A stretch of DNA of 64,000 nucleotides. Origin: Linyphia triangularis. Taxonomy: Eukaryota; Arthropoda; Arachnida; Araneae; Linyphiidae. Position numbers and translations under genes: made by a program. The DNA is taken from assembly GCA_963978545.1 (NCBI GenBank), contig OZ021721.1, positions 35,823,348-35,887,347 on the forward strand. The letters are read 5' to 3'. Shown piece by piece: positions 33,690 through 46,057 of this stretch (its first letter is position 1; every line of letters begins with the position of its first letter). Under the pieces are notes generated by a model. That model ran no database searches, was not told the origin of the DNA, and worked only from the letters and a program-made list of their open reading frames with translations.

Positions 33690-36600
33690 ATTTTCATTCT
33701 AACACAAAATCAGCTAAATAATATAACTTGGTGACCGAAAATAGTTTCAAAAGGATACGTTTTTAATCGAATGTCATTCACATAGAGTAAGTTACTGTAT
33801 CGTACTAATATAAGTATTAGACCCCAACACTGAAATAAATGACATATGTGGTGAAATTCACCTGAGAGTTTTCAAACAAAAATAATCTAAAGGTCAAAGG
33901 CCTGTGTTAAACATTATTTCATAACCCAAGATTCAGCTTACATCCCTACTGTGGTATAATGGATGCAGTCAGATGTATTAATGATGTGTCACATGTGTTA
34001 AAGAAGACAAGCATGTAGATTTGCTGAGTAAAGGAATTTAATTAAAATTGACAACAACAAATATTCAAGTCTAGCAAAACGTCTTGACACTCAAATTAAC
34101 CTAGTAATGGCCTAGCGAGGCTATATATATAACCTGCACGCAGAGCGCACAACAAAATTTTATACAGAGCGGGGAAATGGCAATGGCATAGGATTTTAAC
34201 TAAATACTTGATTAATAATAATTATTCAGTGAAGTAAGAACATTTGGTATTAGTTTTTTTTAGAAATGCTTATCTGTGAGAGTCTCAGATTCCAGGCGCG
34301 TTTGACCGGCACATGAAGATTCAGGCTCCTGGATCAGGTAAAGTCCTAGCGTCGGGAGAAGTTGCAGGCTCCAGGGTCAGGAATTAACACGGCTTCCGAT
34401 GAAGGTACAGGCTCCGGCGTCAGGAATTTACTCCGCATAACGTTAGGGGAGCATAATGCAACGATTTCTCAGGCGTTGGCGGGGATTACTTTAGTAGTCT
34501 TGCACGATCTCGAGTTTTCAAAGTCTTCCAACCATCCTAGCCGCCACACGGTTAGTTCATCTCCTCCCTCCAAGCTCCCAAAAACCCCTCTCTCGCTACC
34601 CCGTTTCTTTTTTCCTTTTTTCACTCCTTTGGCCCCCGTAGATTCTTATTTTGATCCTACCGCCGTCTCGCTTTTTCTCCCTTCACTTCCTTTTCACACA
34701 AACAAAAATCGCGGCACTCACCGCTCGCCACCAGAAAGACGTTTTCTCCCTCAGGTAGCTGACGTAGCAGTTCTCCAATCCCCGTTAGAGTTTAAGCAAG
34801 TCAAATCCGCAATTGGAAAGGCAATCCAACTACCCACAGATTCGCCAGAAAGGAAATATATTAGTGGAGAGCAAAAGTCAAGATGATCAAAGTACCAAAA
34901 ATTTTAGAGGAAGGAAAAGTACACTTAAATCAAAAACATACATATAAAATTAAATATTAGCATCACAACACATATTTGTAAATCTCATTCTATAAAAAAA
35001 GTCATTGTAGATCGCTTCTTGACTATTTGGGTCCAATATGAAGTATCTTTTAAAAATTTTAAAAACATGGATGTCTGTTTTCCAAATGCTGTTATTATGT
35101 TTCAGTACTACATGCCTTTTATTTCAAACGCTATTAATATATAACAAAATGATTCTGATATTGGTGTTTGTCCGTTCATCTAAAAATATTGCTCCTTCTT
35201 TAATTGAATAAAGAAAAATTTACATTGATTTATGATCTAGGTTACGTGGATATTACAGGACATAGATAAAATGTAACCCCTCCCACAGACATTTTCTGGT
35301 TGTGCCTCTAATTTAAAACTAGTTCCATGATGTAATATTGTATACTAAATGATTTGCAATCCTGAGTAAATTTCAAAAACTGCTGACTAATGCTGTACCA
35401 TTGAAATAATCATGTTGTAAAGCTGATAGAAAGTAAATATGGGAAATGTGTCAGAAAGGATTTCAGTAGAGTGCATTTAAAGACTTAATGTTGGTGGCAA
35501 TACTAAATAAAAGCATATAGTTAATATAAAAATATTTGAGTTGCATAAAAAATTAACTAGTATAACACATAATGCAACATTAGTGAAAAGTTGCAGCTTA
35601 CATGTTTCAAATTTTATTATTTTCATATAATTAATTTAACAAAAACAAAAAAGTTGGATGTAAAACACAAATAGAAATTTTTAAAGAACAGCCAGTAAGA
35701 AAAAACAACTTTTTTTCTATAATAGTTTAAATGTGCCGGATGAAAATCTAGGCATGCAGTCTAAGCTATTGCAGCATATTCGAGTGGTAGACAAATCAGG
35801 GAAATACCTATTCGAAGACATCTCGCATATTTGTACACTCTTGTTGAAGAGTAAAACTGAAGGGCAAGAGTTCTCAGTTGGTCATTATGCCTTTTTCTTG
35901 TTATTCACCAACACCCTTTTCATCACTTCCCAAAATACATACGAAAATACAAGAATTTCGGAAACATTTTCACAAATAAAAGTTCTGCTTCCTTAAAACA
36001 GTGATAATAGCCAGGTGTTAAAAAAATTTCATTCACTTTATACTTTGCGGCAAGGTTTTTTTAATAACATTTACACTACTTTCAAGTGTAGCAGTTGATA
36101 AAGACAAAAGTTGCACTCTGCTTGGTATTTTTCTTTCACAACCTAGAAGAGAAATTTTAATTGGCTTAGCATTGTTTTCAAATATTTTTTTTTTACTTAT
36201 CCTATCCCTGATTCGGACCAAAAAACTTTGTTGTTGATGGCATAATTTTTTCATTAAATGACATTCAAAAACAAACAATTTTTAGTTACAAATTATTTTC
36301 CTTTACATTCAGGGTAAAATTTTCCAATGCAAGTAACCTATTCAAATTATGCACAAGCCAGTACATCTTATTTTACAAAATCAGCAATGAACTAGACGTG
36401 CATTCAGAGATAAAAGGTTCAATATTTACCTTCTGCAAAGATTAGAAAAATTGAATAACGTGATCCCAATATGAACCAACAAGTTCAGTCAGATTAAAGC
36501 ATACTGAATACATCAAGACGAAAGCTTTGAATCAACTTTTCATATATTTTTAATACACTTTTTGAAAATGTTTGGACAGCTAAGTGGAAATCTGCAATGC

Positions 36601-39229
36601 AAACGAATATTGAAATTATAATGTTATTTCTTAAACAAAATAAACACATCTACAAAATTTGCTGACAAAAAAAAACTGCGCAAATTATGCAATTCTATCT
36701 TATGTTCGGTTCTCCTTATGGTGTGTAATAACTCTGAGTAAATTTATAACTGAAATATAAACCAATACATTAAGGCTTAATACATAATTTCAACTATAAA
36801 AGTTTAAAATTACTATTATTCGACTCTATATATTCACTAGTATTTTAACTAAATTTAAATACTCAAATGTAAATAAACATCTTATTGTAACATTCATTCA
36901 GTCATTCGTAACGTTGGCACACATAATACACTCTAGCAGCCATTATTTAAGACATACTAACTTTGAATATTATATACTACACGATATATCCTTTATGCGT
37001 ATTTTAACTCAATTAGAATACATAAATATAAACAACCGCTAATGTTCAATCACTCTTATGTTGACAACAATTCTTGCCTTCCGTTCCCTTCATTAAACTT
37101 ATTAATTTCAAGTTAATCTGCTTTTGAATATTAGATTATCGCAGAAGTACCTCATAAGTTATTAAGGAACTCTTTCTGAAAATTATTATATGAATGTCAA
37201 ATTTCAAATTAAACAAAACCCTTAGACACTGTCATCACGAGATTAGATAATTCTTATCTTCTTTTAAGTTACATTATAATTTAAAATATTTTTAAAAATA
37301 ACAAATAAAAAGGAACAGTTAGACTTACGAGTGGTTTTGTCAGTTATTATTTTCTTACAATCTCTACAAGTAAAGTACAACCAAAAACATTGCAGGTCGG
37401 CATATTATGATACGATTGTGAAATACAGGGAGCAGGGGAATTTCATCTGCCGACGCCAAATTCTTTGGCCAAGCTGATACTAGGGTTGCTTTTCAGAATA
37501 TGACGAAAATTATTTAAAATATTTTTTTTATGTTTTAACCCTACCAAAAATGCTAATTTATGTACTAACCAAAAGCCAGATGTTTGGAGTATGGAATTTT
37601 TGCCCTGTAGTATCTCTTAAAAATTTATATATTAATCTGTAACCTGTTAAAATCATTAATTTAAATACTAACCCGAAGGTACCCATACTAAAGCTATTTC
37701 CGGAGGAAGCTACCCTTCATTCTGGTATTGTGGCGCCATCTGAAAAGAGCTTTACAGAAATAAGGTCCATACGGAGGCAGGTGCTAGTTCACAAAGTCCT
37801 TCCTATCCACTCCCAGCCGGGAGTTCAACCAACCAACAAACTTTTGAACTAAGATACGGAAACTGATGTTAATATGCACATTAGGAATGCGGGAAACTCT
37901 TGATTTTTCACACAAACAGGACAAATTAGTTAATCTGCAGATTAGCTAGGCAATGTGCACATTTATGGCTTTTCAAGCTTTAGCGGTAACATTTACACTG
38001 ATTATAACAAAAGCATGGGGGTGTCTGGCTATGATGAACACGAGCGTCTTGGCGAAACTTGTTGACGCTACATATCTTACGGTCTTCTGTTACCTCCAAA
38101 TATTAATTTCGCTCTCCGCCCATAGTTTTTCCAATTACTTAGAAGATCTCGTTCATTAAAAATGACAAAGAACTCTACTAGGAATGACACATATTTGATT
38201 ATACATTAATTCAAAAGTATTTTATTTCGAAATGTAATTTATAATTTTATTTTATTATTTCTTAAAATACTTATGTTTATATGATTTTTTGTGATAATCT
38301 CGCCTCATAAAAGAATTCTGGTTTTAAATACTTCATTTTGTAGGAGATAAACACTCAAAATGAGGCGCTTAGCTATCGCAATATCTTTCATTGTAACCAG
38401 TGCCCCTCACCGCTCATGTCGCTCTACCACAAGTCTCTCACCGCTCGCCATTTGTATCATACCTGAGTCTTAGTTGTTTGAACTGTTACTAAAACGGGGC
38501 TTTATTAAATGATTTAACTGCGATTTTCAATAAATTTTATCGTTAGGAGCTTAATAACTAAAAAGCATGTTATTAACAGTACATATATATTTTTCAGAAT
38601 ATCGAAAATCTAATTATGTGATCTGTTCAATGAATTTATCAATGGAAATTTCGTTATTTAGCATTTAATTGCAATACAGTCGCAGATTCCCATTGACACC
38701 CATATTTTATTAGCTAGCCTTTTGCCCATCCAGATTTACTGGTAACCCTTCACAACTGCTCTTTGGGTAATCATGTCCTTTGTATATAGTAGGCTCTTAG
38801 TCCTTTAGCGGACAAATTTAGTACTTTTCATCGTATGCTGCGGGCTATTGTTATACCGAAACTGAGTAAGCTGTCAGCGCAGTAAGTTATGCAACCAAAA
38901 TCTGTATACATATTATCAAAATTTAATTACATTTCTGCTGAGGTATTGGTATCGTACGTGAAGTACGAATTGCTAGCTAGTTGATCGAAAAAACGCAACG
39001 AATATAAATAGTTTAGATCCTATTTTTTCAGGAGACAAAATAAGCATTGTTTTCGTTCAGAAAGGTAGTCAAAACATTGTTTTTATTCTGAAGAGGTTGT
39101 CAATTATTCGGAAAATTTTGAATGACTAGATTTATTTATTTAAATAATACTTGACCCTCCTGATATAATTTAATCTCAAAGGTTTGCTTTTAGATATTAA
39201 AAATCTTCATTTGACTTACTAGTGTCGCA
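33690..39229. other. Intergenic DNA upstream of SYAP1
   Basis: Mostly AT-rich and without recognisable coding sequence. Exceptions are the GC-richer stretch at 34290-34870 (listed separately) and another at 37675-37850, which ends in GGGAGTTCAACCAACC and may be a repeat. TCACCGCTC recurs at 34721, 38408 and 38441. The region 38350-39229 must include the SYAP1 promoter and 5' UTR, but I see no convincing TATA box or initiator, and I cannot place the transcription start. Confidence 0.45.
34290..34870. other. GC-richer, CpG-containing stretch of unknown function
   Basis: This 580-bp stretch stands out from its surroundings: CpG dinucleotides are frequent and the + strand is pyrimidine-rich between 34560 and 34720. 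The start has repeated phrases (CAGGCTCC near 34322, 34368 and 34409; GGTCAGGAATT and CGTCAGGAATT). The 174-residue open frame at 34362-34886 is Ser/Pro-rich and not recognisable. On the minus strand, GGCGAGCG is followed by GTGAGT (about 34728), a good splice donor, so a first exon of a minus-strand transcript is one possibility; a retroelement leader is another. Confidence 0.3.
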
Positions 39230-39602
39230 ATGGATCTTTTCTGGAAAGTAAGCTCAAAAGCAAAAGAAATGCTTTCTCAAAAAGAGGAGAGTGCTGAACC
39301 CGAAGATGAAACCAAAGGAGAACCTTCATCCTCTTTGAGCTTTGCTGCTGGACTTAGAAATGAAAAGCCTGCTTCATCTCTAAGCCTTGAAACACAGCAA
39401 GGAAATTCAGATCGAGAAGTCTCTTCCGAAAGTGAAGGTGTTGACTCCGAACATAGTGCAGCTAGTCCCATGTCAAAGGAATCTGATCGTACTTTTGAGG
39501 GGGGTGAAGAATCTGAGCGTAGCAGCATTAAAATGGGCATATCAGCTGGTGACATAAAAGATGTTTCGCACAAGGCAGTGGAATCGGCTATGTCATTTGG
39601 GA
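39230..39602 (+). CDS. SYAP1: SYAP1/Sap47 exon 1 (start of the gene)
   Basis: SYAP1 (Drosophila Sap47) is a BSD-domain protein, enriched at synapses in flies and linked in mammals to mTORC2-dependent Akt phosphorylation. The six exons found encode about 295 residues; vertebrate SYAP1 is about 350, so the acidic C terminus is still missing. Exon 1 starts at the ATG 39230 (CGCAATGG context) with MDLFWKVSSKAKEMLSQKEE, an amphipathic start typical of the family, then a long Ser/Glu-rich disordered region ending HKAVESAMSFG. The donor is GTGAGT at 39603; one base of the last codon is carried over. Intron 1 is 8.3 kb and contains an antisense Ty3/Gypsy element. Confidence 0.85.
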
Positions 39603-41379
39603 GTGAGTTTTGATCATTGACATAGAATACTTTAAAGCATTTTTTTTAAAATTTTATTTATTTATTGGGAAAGTATATTTATGCTTAACTATAACTTAAA
39701 CAACCAATGATATTTCCTTTCTCACAATGTTATTCAACTCTATGTTATTCGCATGTATCTCGTATACATACTTGTTCAGGTTACGAGTTGTAGTGGTGAA
39801 AGGTATTGATATGTGCAGAAGATCAATAGTATTGGGTTAAAAAAAATTTGGTCAACAGGGATATTACGATTTGCAATCGATGTTACCATGAACTCCACTA
39901 TAGTCGTTTAATTGTTATTCTTTTTTATGTATAAATTTGGTCATACTAGAACAGATTTAAAGGAAATTACATCATGGATTAGGAAGGAGCTCATATAATT
40001 TCACCCTAGATGGTGCAGATTATATAACTTCATCCGAGATTGCTAGATACAGAACAGTGCTTAGTTGTACATAAGAAAGTGAATTTTTTACCAGCTCTTT
40101 TCTCATTGTTTTATTCAAATTTATATTGCTATAAATGATTTTGAAACATTCTCGGATAACAGCAATCAAATTTTGATGGTATAGTATGCATAAAAAATGG
40201 TAAAATATAATCCTTACTGTGGTGTATTCCCTTAAAGAGATATGCTTGCGATACTATCAACAGATAGTTGTTATAACAATTGGTCACTGTAGAAAATTGT
40301 AAAATTCTCGTTAGTTTGAGAAAAAATATATATCTGGAATTCAGTTATCCTCAAAAATAATTTTACAGTTTGAAGTTTTTTTATTGCTTCAAAATATTCT
40401 CTGCTCTGTTAAATATTTTGACAATTTTTGATCTTGAAACTTTTTCTTCCAAATTTTTATGCTAGTATTTTTTTCTATTTATAGGTTTGAATTTTGAGTA
40501 ATTTGAATCATTAACAAATAAGTAACTTGTGAATAATTAACTAAACATCGTCACTTCTTCTGAAGTCTGCCTTTTGCCAGAAGTAAAATCAACCAATCAA
40601 AATGGAATCGAAACATTTCCTGTTTGTCTCTTTTATTTCCCCAGATATCTTCATCCTCTTTCTCTACTTAACTACCTATTGTTTAGGAATAAACGCATAC
40701 AAAAAAATTTATCTATTAATATGTCTAAACTGACTTGCAGAGCTAAACTGACACCGGTTGCTAATAATTTTGATTTTCTTAAAGTAGGTTTTGTAAGTCC
40801 TATCCAAAAACTTTCTACAAGTTCCTCTTTCCAATGAGTAAAAAAAAAATTTACAGTCAAGCGATTGTGACTTTCATTGCTGATACTTGTAGTGAAAAGG
40901 TCATGACATTGAGAAAGTATCGCACACTGAGCTGCAACAATACAAAGAAGACTGAATTTCAATTTTTCAATCAACCAAAATCAGGGATGTGTTTAGTTGA
41001 AATGTCCTTTTGAAAAATTCCCTGTCATGGAAATTCCCTCCACACAAAATCAAACATGCTACAATTCTGGGAAAACACAGATTTTTTTTTTTTATTATTT
41101 ACATCAATTTTGGTCTTTATTGAGTTTGATATCAATATTATCTCATTCTAGTTGAGCTTTTTTTACTAGGATGTAAAAAGGGTATAGTGATAAGGGTTAG
41201 CTTTTTTCTACAGTTTCATGTGGAAAATTTTCCTTTTTAGACGTTCTTTTTTTACGAAAGAAAATTTGGTTTAAAAAAAAAATTATTTTAGAATTGAATT
41301 AAAAGAATTTTGAGAAAATTATTTTAAAATGTGGGGAATACATTTTTTCCAAGGAACAAAGATTAACATCTGGGGAATA
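39603..41379. other. SYAP1 intron 1, 5' part
   Basis: AT-rich intronic sequence. No exon or other gene was seen. The part from about 40970 to 41380 contains repeated GGGAA/TTCCC words (CCCTGTCATGGAAATTCCC and GGGGAATATTCCC), a decayed repeat into which the Gypsy element inserted; a similar repeat recurs at 54960-55320 in intron 4. Confidence 0.5.
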
Positions 41380-41384
41380 TTCCC

Positions 41385-41575
41385 TGATATGTTCCTGGTC
41401 TGGGAACATCATTTGTAAAGAAATTGATGATAGAGACAGACGTGCTGCCAGTTACAAGTTTCTTGATAATCTTAAAATTAAAGTTGTAGTTGTTACCAGG
41501 TGGCCTTGGTAAATATTTCTTTATAATTTTTGATGCCAGATACAGAACATTATTATCAAACAGACATATCAAACA
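41385..41575 (-). repeat. 3' LTR of the Gypsy element
   Basis: 191-bp direct repeat of 45862-46052 with about 16 differences. It starts TGATATGTTCCTGGTCTGGG and ends CAGACATATCAAACA on the + strand. On the coding (minus) strand it follows the polypurine tract and is thus the 3' LTR. Confidence 0.9.
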
Positions 41576-41685
41576 CTCTCCTCCTAAAAAAAAATTAAAG
41601 TTACAAGTTAACATTGTATAATTATTAACTACATAATCACATAAAAATTATGAAAGTAGTAATTACTTGTTAAGTTCTTAAGAGT

Positions 41686-42144
41686 TTATAAATTCAGTCT
41701 TTTAGGTGGTTTTATGTTTCGCTTTGGTTGAGTTTTCTGCAGGGGGCTTGAATTTAAAACTGGGGAACATTCAACAGTCTTAACAGGGGTAAGCGGTGTT
41801 TGAACATCTGCTTCACACTCAGGTTTTTCTTCGAGTTTATCTTGATTTAACTCGACGCTTGGCACAGGCTGAGAAGTCGCTGAATTGTCATCAATTGTTG
41901 TAAGTGGAGCTGAACCAATGGGAGAGCTTATTGGAAATGGTGCATCACTAATTTGTATTTTGAATGTGTCACTTGGTACTTGTTTTCTTAGATGATCTGC
42001 ATGTACAAATCGTACTTGACCATGAACTTTAGCAAGAAAGGTGTTCGCACTAACAATTTTAATGATTTCACCCGGAAACCATTTAATTTCCATATCACGA
42101 GTAGAATGAACCCATACTTTTTCATGTAAATTAAAATATCTCAA
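41686..42144 (-). pseudogene. Gypsy integrase C-terminal domain
   Basis: The frame contains LHEKVWVHSTRDMEIKWFPG, then FLAKVHGQVRFVHADHLRKQ, the SH3-like C-terminal DNA-binding domain of Ty3/Gypsy integrases (VW..KW.PG..V..HADQLR pattern). A Pro/Ser-rich tail with PKRNIKPPKRLNL follows. An in-frame stop at about 42165 separates it from the integrase core. Confidence 0.75.
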
Positions 42145-42165
42145 AGCATTTTCTTGAGAATGTGA

Positions 42166-43204
42166 CTATTGAGATTCTCTATACTTTTTCTCTCGAGTAA
42201 CGTGATCACTTTGGAGCTGTGTGAGCTTTGTTTGAAGTGTAAACTTGAACAACAGTTCAGCAGGAGTCTTCAGAGTGAAAGAAGATGGCTTATTTCTATA
42301 AGCAAATAGAGCATTATCTAGCCTATGTTGGAAACTATCGTACTGTTGGTTACAGAATTTGTGTTTCTTCAACATGTTTTTAACAATATTGACAGATTTT
42401 TTTTGCTGCTCCGTTTGAATTTGGGTGACATGGTGGTGAATTTTTAACCTCAATTCCATTAGATTTGAAAAATCTCAGATATTCTTCTGATTTGAATTGG
42501 GCAGCATTGTCAGAAACTACTTGAGTTGGTAGTCCAAAGATTGAAAACAATGTTCTGAGTTTTGAATTGGTGGATTTTAAAGTTTTGCTCTTGACAAGCA
42601 CTTGATAAATCCACTTGAAGTAGGAATCTTACACTATCAAAAGATTTTGATTTTCCAACTCAGCATAATCAATATGTATGCGATCAAAAGGCTTACCAGT
42701 CAACGGCCAATTATTTGATGGTACCTTAACTGTGTTTGGTCTTGTTATTTGACATGGAACACATTTGTTTAGAAAATTTTCCATTTCTCTGTCCATTTTT
42801 GGAAAACAGAAGTAACTGCAGGCAAGATTCTTCATACGTACAATTCCAGGATGTTCAACACGCAAAAGTTGAAGTACTTTGTTTTTCAAACTCTTAGAAA
42901 TCACTAATCTGTTGGCTCTTAACACACAATTATTCTCCAAGCTTAATTCGTTACAAGCCTTAAAAAATTCGTTTAAATGATCTGGTACCTTTTGTGGCCA
43001 ACCAAATCTTGGGAATGTGATTGCTTGACTTACTTCATTATCGATTGCACTCTCTTTTTCAATCTCTTTGTTTGTTAAGTCCTCAAAATCAAAGAAATAA
43101 TAAACAAATTGTTCAGAAAGTTGATCTACAGGTTCACAGTCTTTAAAAGGAAGTCTAGACATAGCGTCAGCAAGCAAAAGATCTGAACCCTTTTTGTATT
43201 TCAT
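42166..43204 (-). pseudogene. Gypsy RNase H end and integrase core
   Basis: From 43204 down: KGSDLLLADAMSRLPF is the end of RNase H, with the usual (A)DAMSRL motif. The integrase zinc-binding region contains HPGIVRMKNLACSYFCFPKMD and CVPCQITRP. The core starts WPLTGKPFDRIHIDYAELEN (first Asp). After an in-frame TAA near 42628 it goes on with GLPTQVVSDNAAQFKSEEYLRFF (second Asp). A frameshift near 42430 separates the CHPNSNG motif from the rest (LDNALFAYRNKPS, TPAELLF). With two stops and a shift it cannot be made as one protein. Confidence 0.85.
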
Positions 43205-44360
43205 AACTTAATCATAGTTACACAATATTAAAGACCATCTTTGCATTCTAGCATTTGCCATTTCAGGTTCAGGTTTGTCAGGACCCAATAGAGTTAACAA
43301 TGGTTTTGCATCAGTTTCAATTATAAACTTTTGACCTTGGAAATATTTATTGAAACGTTTAATGTCAAAAATTATAGCTAGAGCTTCTTTATGAACATGA
43401 GCATAGTTTCGCTCAGCCTTCTAAAGAGCTTTGGATGCAAAGAAAATTGGTCTCAAAACACCAGGAGAAAGTTAATGACACAAGACTGCTCCTTGTCCAT
43501 AATCTGAAGTATCACATTGTAACACAATGGGTTTTGACATGTCATAGTGAATAAGTACATTATATTCATTCAACCAAGTTTTACTTTCTTCAAATACCTT
43601 AATACATTTTTCATCAAATTCCCATTTAACATTCTTTTCTAATAATCTATACAAAGGCTTTAACTTAGTAGACAAATTGGGAATGAAATTTTGATAATAT
43701 GAAAGCAAACCTAAATAATTTTTCAACTCAGTTATATTACTAGGCAGTGGAGCATTGGCAATATCATTACACTTATCTTTGACAGGATGTATACCTTCAG
43801 AATCTTTTACATGACTCAACATTTGAATTTTCTCTCTAAAAAATTCACATTTAGAAATGTTTACTTTTACATTGAACAGATTAAGTTTCTGTAAAACCAT
43901 GAGAATTCTTTGTATACATTCTTTCTTTGTGGCAGCACACACAAACAAATCGTCAATATAACAGTCAGTAAAAGGAAATTCTTTCAGTATACTATCCATT
44001 TTTTTTTTAAATAGAAATGATGCTGATTTTATGCCAAAGGGTAATTTTGTCTATCGTAGCAAACCTTTAGGGGTATTAAAAGTTAAAAATTCTTGAGATT
44101 CAGAACCTATAGGCAGTTGATGAAAGGCTATTGATAGGTCAATTTTAGATAAATACCTCCCAGAACCCATTCACAAAATTTGTTTACAGTTACTGAAAAA
44201 TCACCACATATTCTTACAATCTTATTACCTTCACTATCAATTTTAGGTACAGCTACTATAGGAGTTGCCCATTTTGAATGAGTAACAGGTTTTAGCACAC
44301 CCTTCTGAATTAATGCTTTTAACTCATTATCAACTAATTGTCGTAAGGGATTGGCCTAGA
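43205..44360 (-). pseudogene. Gypsy reverse transcriptase and RNase H
   Basis: The RT active-site box reads DCYIDDLFVCA (about 43940-43970), the Y(I/V)DD of Ty3/Gypsy elements. SKCEFFREKIQMLSHV and LKNYLGLLSYYQNFIPNLS follow, and then IVLQCDTSDYGQGAVLCH, the start of RNase H. In-frame stops occur after LCH (43472) and further on before the MKYKKGSD segment, and within the connecting KAL-KAERNYAHVHKEALA motif. The 5' part of the RT (DLSIAFHQLPIG, FLTFNTPKG) is at 44040-44150 with another stop near 44060. Confidence 0.85.
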
Positions 44361-45158
44361 TTTACAGAATATAGGAACAGTACCATTCTTCATAGCTGTA
44401 TTTACTGGATCCCCAAACACCAGTACAATTATTTAAATCAAAACAATTGGGAAAATTTGTTTTACAATACTCAATTATATTTGTATCATCAGTAAGAACA
44501 GGTAGTATAGTATTTGGAGAGCTGCTCACATTATTTACTTTTTCAAAGTTACCTGTCTTTATGTCCACATTAAGCTGTTCTATCCAAGAACGACCCATTA
44601 AGGTAGGTCTATTTTGTGTCTTGATGACAACAAGTGGCAGTGAAATTTTCTCGTTACCACGTTTCACAGGAACCATGAATCGTCCCACTACCTCCAACAG
44701 TTCACCAGAATAGGAACGTAGTGTAGGAACTTTTAGCGATTCCAGTCGACCTAAATGCAACTTTTTAAAGACAGTATGGAATGAGCACTTCCAGAGTCAA
44801 TTTGCATTTGAACAGAAGAATTACCAATGTCAATGTTTATGGAGTATGGTTCAGGTGCATCTTTAAACTCTGAAACTGTGTTGATGCTGAACTCGCCATG
44901 AGAGGTGTTGACATCTTCCAGGTTTTCTTTCACAAAATTTGTTGTTGAAGATCTGCACATAGAAGAAATGTGTCCCTTTTTATTGCACTTATAGCATTTG
45001 GCATTTTTAAATGCACATTCATCTCTGTGTGTCTTACTACAGTGTTTACATTTTGGTTTGGTTTTGAAGATTGGAGAATTTTTCTTGCTATCAACATTGT
45101 TTTGATGTGCAGTCTTCTTAAAAAAGCTTCTTTTATTTTTGTTTGCATTTGTTATTTT
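44361..45158 (-). pseudogene. Gypsy zinc knuckles and protease
   Basis: On the minus strand the segment 44950-45050 encodes a Cys/His motif (CKHCSKTHRDEC) and a canonical CCHC knuckle CYKCNKKGHISSMC (C-x2-C-x4-H-x4-C), the nucleocapsid. Downstream comes the aspartic protease: VQMQIDSGSAHS with the DSG active site at about 44790, then, after a frameshift near 44770, LKVPTLRSYSGELLEVVGRF and PTLMGRSWIEQLNVD, the typical end of Gypsy proteases. The shift between the active site and the flap makes it inactive. Confidence 0.8.
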
Positions 45159-45716
45159 CTAGACATCATTACTGGATTCAAATTTCAAAGATTTGACTTC
45201 TTTATTAGCCGTCTCCATGGCCAAAGAAATTTTGCATACCTTTTTGAAATCCAAGTCTCTTTCACTCAATAATTTATTTTGAATGTTTTGTTCTGAAAGG
45301 CCGCAAACTAGCTTATCCCGAATGGCTTCATCAAGGAAATTATTAAAAGCACACTTACTGGTTAGTTCTTTGATGTTGACTATGAAGCTGGATACTTCCT
45401 CTGAAGTTTGTTTCAACTAATGAAAGCGGTAACGTTCCATGATGATCGAACTTTGCGGAGAAAATTTTTTCTTTAACTCCTCAACAATTTTGTCATAAGG
45501 TACCTCCTTCATATTTCTTGGTTGTAGTGGGCTTCTTAACGTTGAGAAAACATCCTTTTCAATGTTCTTCATTAGAGTGTCCCTCTTGTCAGCATCGGTC
45601 CTGATTTTATTTGCTTCAAAATTAAATTCCACTTGTAGCAGATACTCTTAAAAAAAATCAGTACTTTGAAATACAGGCATTTTGCCCATTCTCTTAGAAG
45701 ATTCGGAATCTTGCAT
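45159..45716 (-). pseudogene. Gypsy gag (capsid region)
   Basis: The likely start is the ATG at 45716 (MQDSESSKRMGKMPVFQ). An in-frame TAA falls about 20 codons on, and the frame resumes with LLQVEFNFEANKI. Capsid-like helices follow (KRDTLMKNIEKDVFSTLRS, VPYDKIVEELKKKFSP). A second stop at 45417 separates this from KQTSEEVSSFIVNIKELTSK and DKLVCGLSEQNIQNKLLSE, the end of the gag capsid domain in K02A2.6-type elements. Confidence 0.75.
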
Positions 45717-45861
45717 CTTGAATACTATCAGTTTCAGTTTGAAAACAGTAAGATTATGATGCAGTAACAGCAGTGTCCATTTTTGAGAAGATACTGATCC
45801 TCCACATTCGTTCTAATTTTCAATTCGTATATCCATAACTTTTTTTTATCCTATTCGTCAA

Positions 45862-46052
45862 TGATATGTTCCTGGTCTGGGAACATTATTTCTAAAGAAA
45901 TTGATGATAGAGACAGGCGTGCTGCATGTTACAAGTTTATTGAGAATCTTAAAATTAAAGTTGTAGTTGTTGCCAAGTGGCCTTAGTAAATATTTTTTTA
46001 TAATTATTTATGCCAAATACAGAACATTATTATTAAACAGACATATTAAACA
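45862..46052 (-). repeat. 5' LTR of the Gypsy element
   Basis: The 191-bp partner of 41385-41575, lying before gag on the minus strand and followed on its right side by the TTCCC target duplication. It carries no obvious TATA box. Its divergence from the 3' LTR shows that both have drifted since insertion. Confidence 0.9.
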
Positions 46053-46057
46053 TTCCC

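Larger units (their letters stand above)
41385..46052 (-). mobile_element. Ty3/Gypsy LTR retrotransposon, full length but dead
   Basis: A 4,668-bp element antisense to SYAP1 inside its intron 1. It has two 191-bp LTRs starting TGATATGTTCC and ending in CA, and a 5-bp target duplication TTCCC at 41380-41384 and 46053-46057. A polypurine tract on the minus strand (AGGAGGAGAG, about 41576-41585) sits next to the left LTR, as expected for the 3' side. The order gag, zinc knuckle, protease, RT, RNase H, integrase fits Ty3/Gypsy. The LTRs differ at about 16 of 191 positions by eye, so the insertion is old. I see no standard TGG-type primer-binding site after the 5' LTR. Confidence 0.9.

Noticed and set aside
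34362..34886. 174-residue Ser/Pro-rich open frame as a gene
   Set aside because: No recognisable domain; open length is explained by a GC-richer, pyrimidine-rich stretch with few stop codons. Kept only as an unexplained island.
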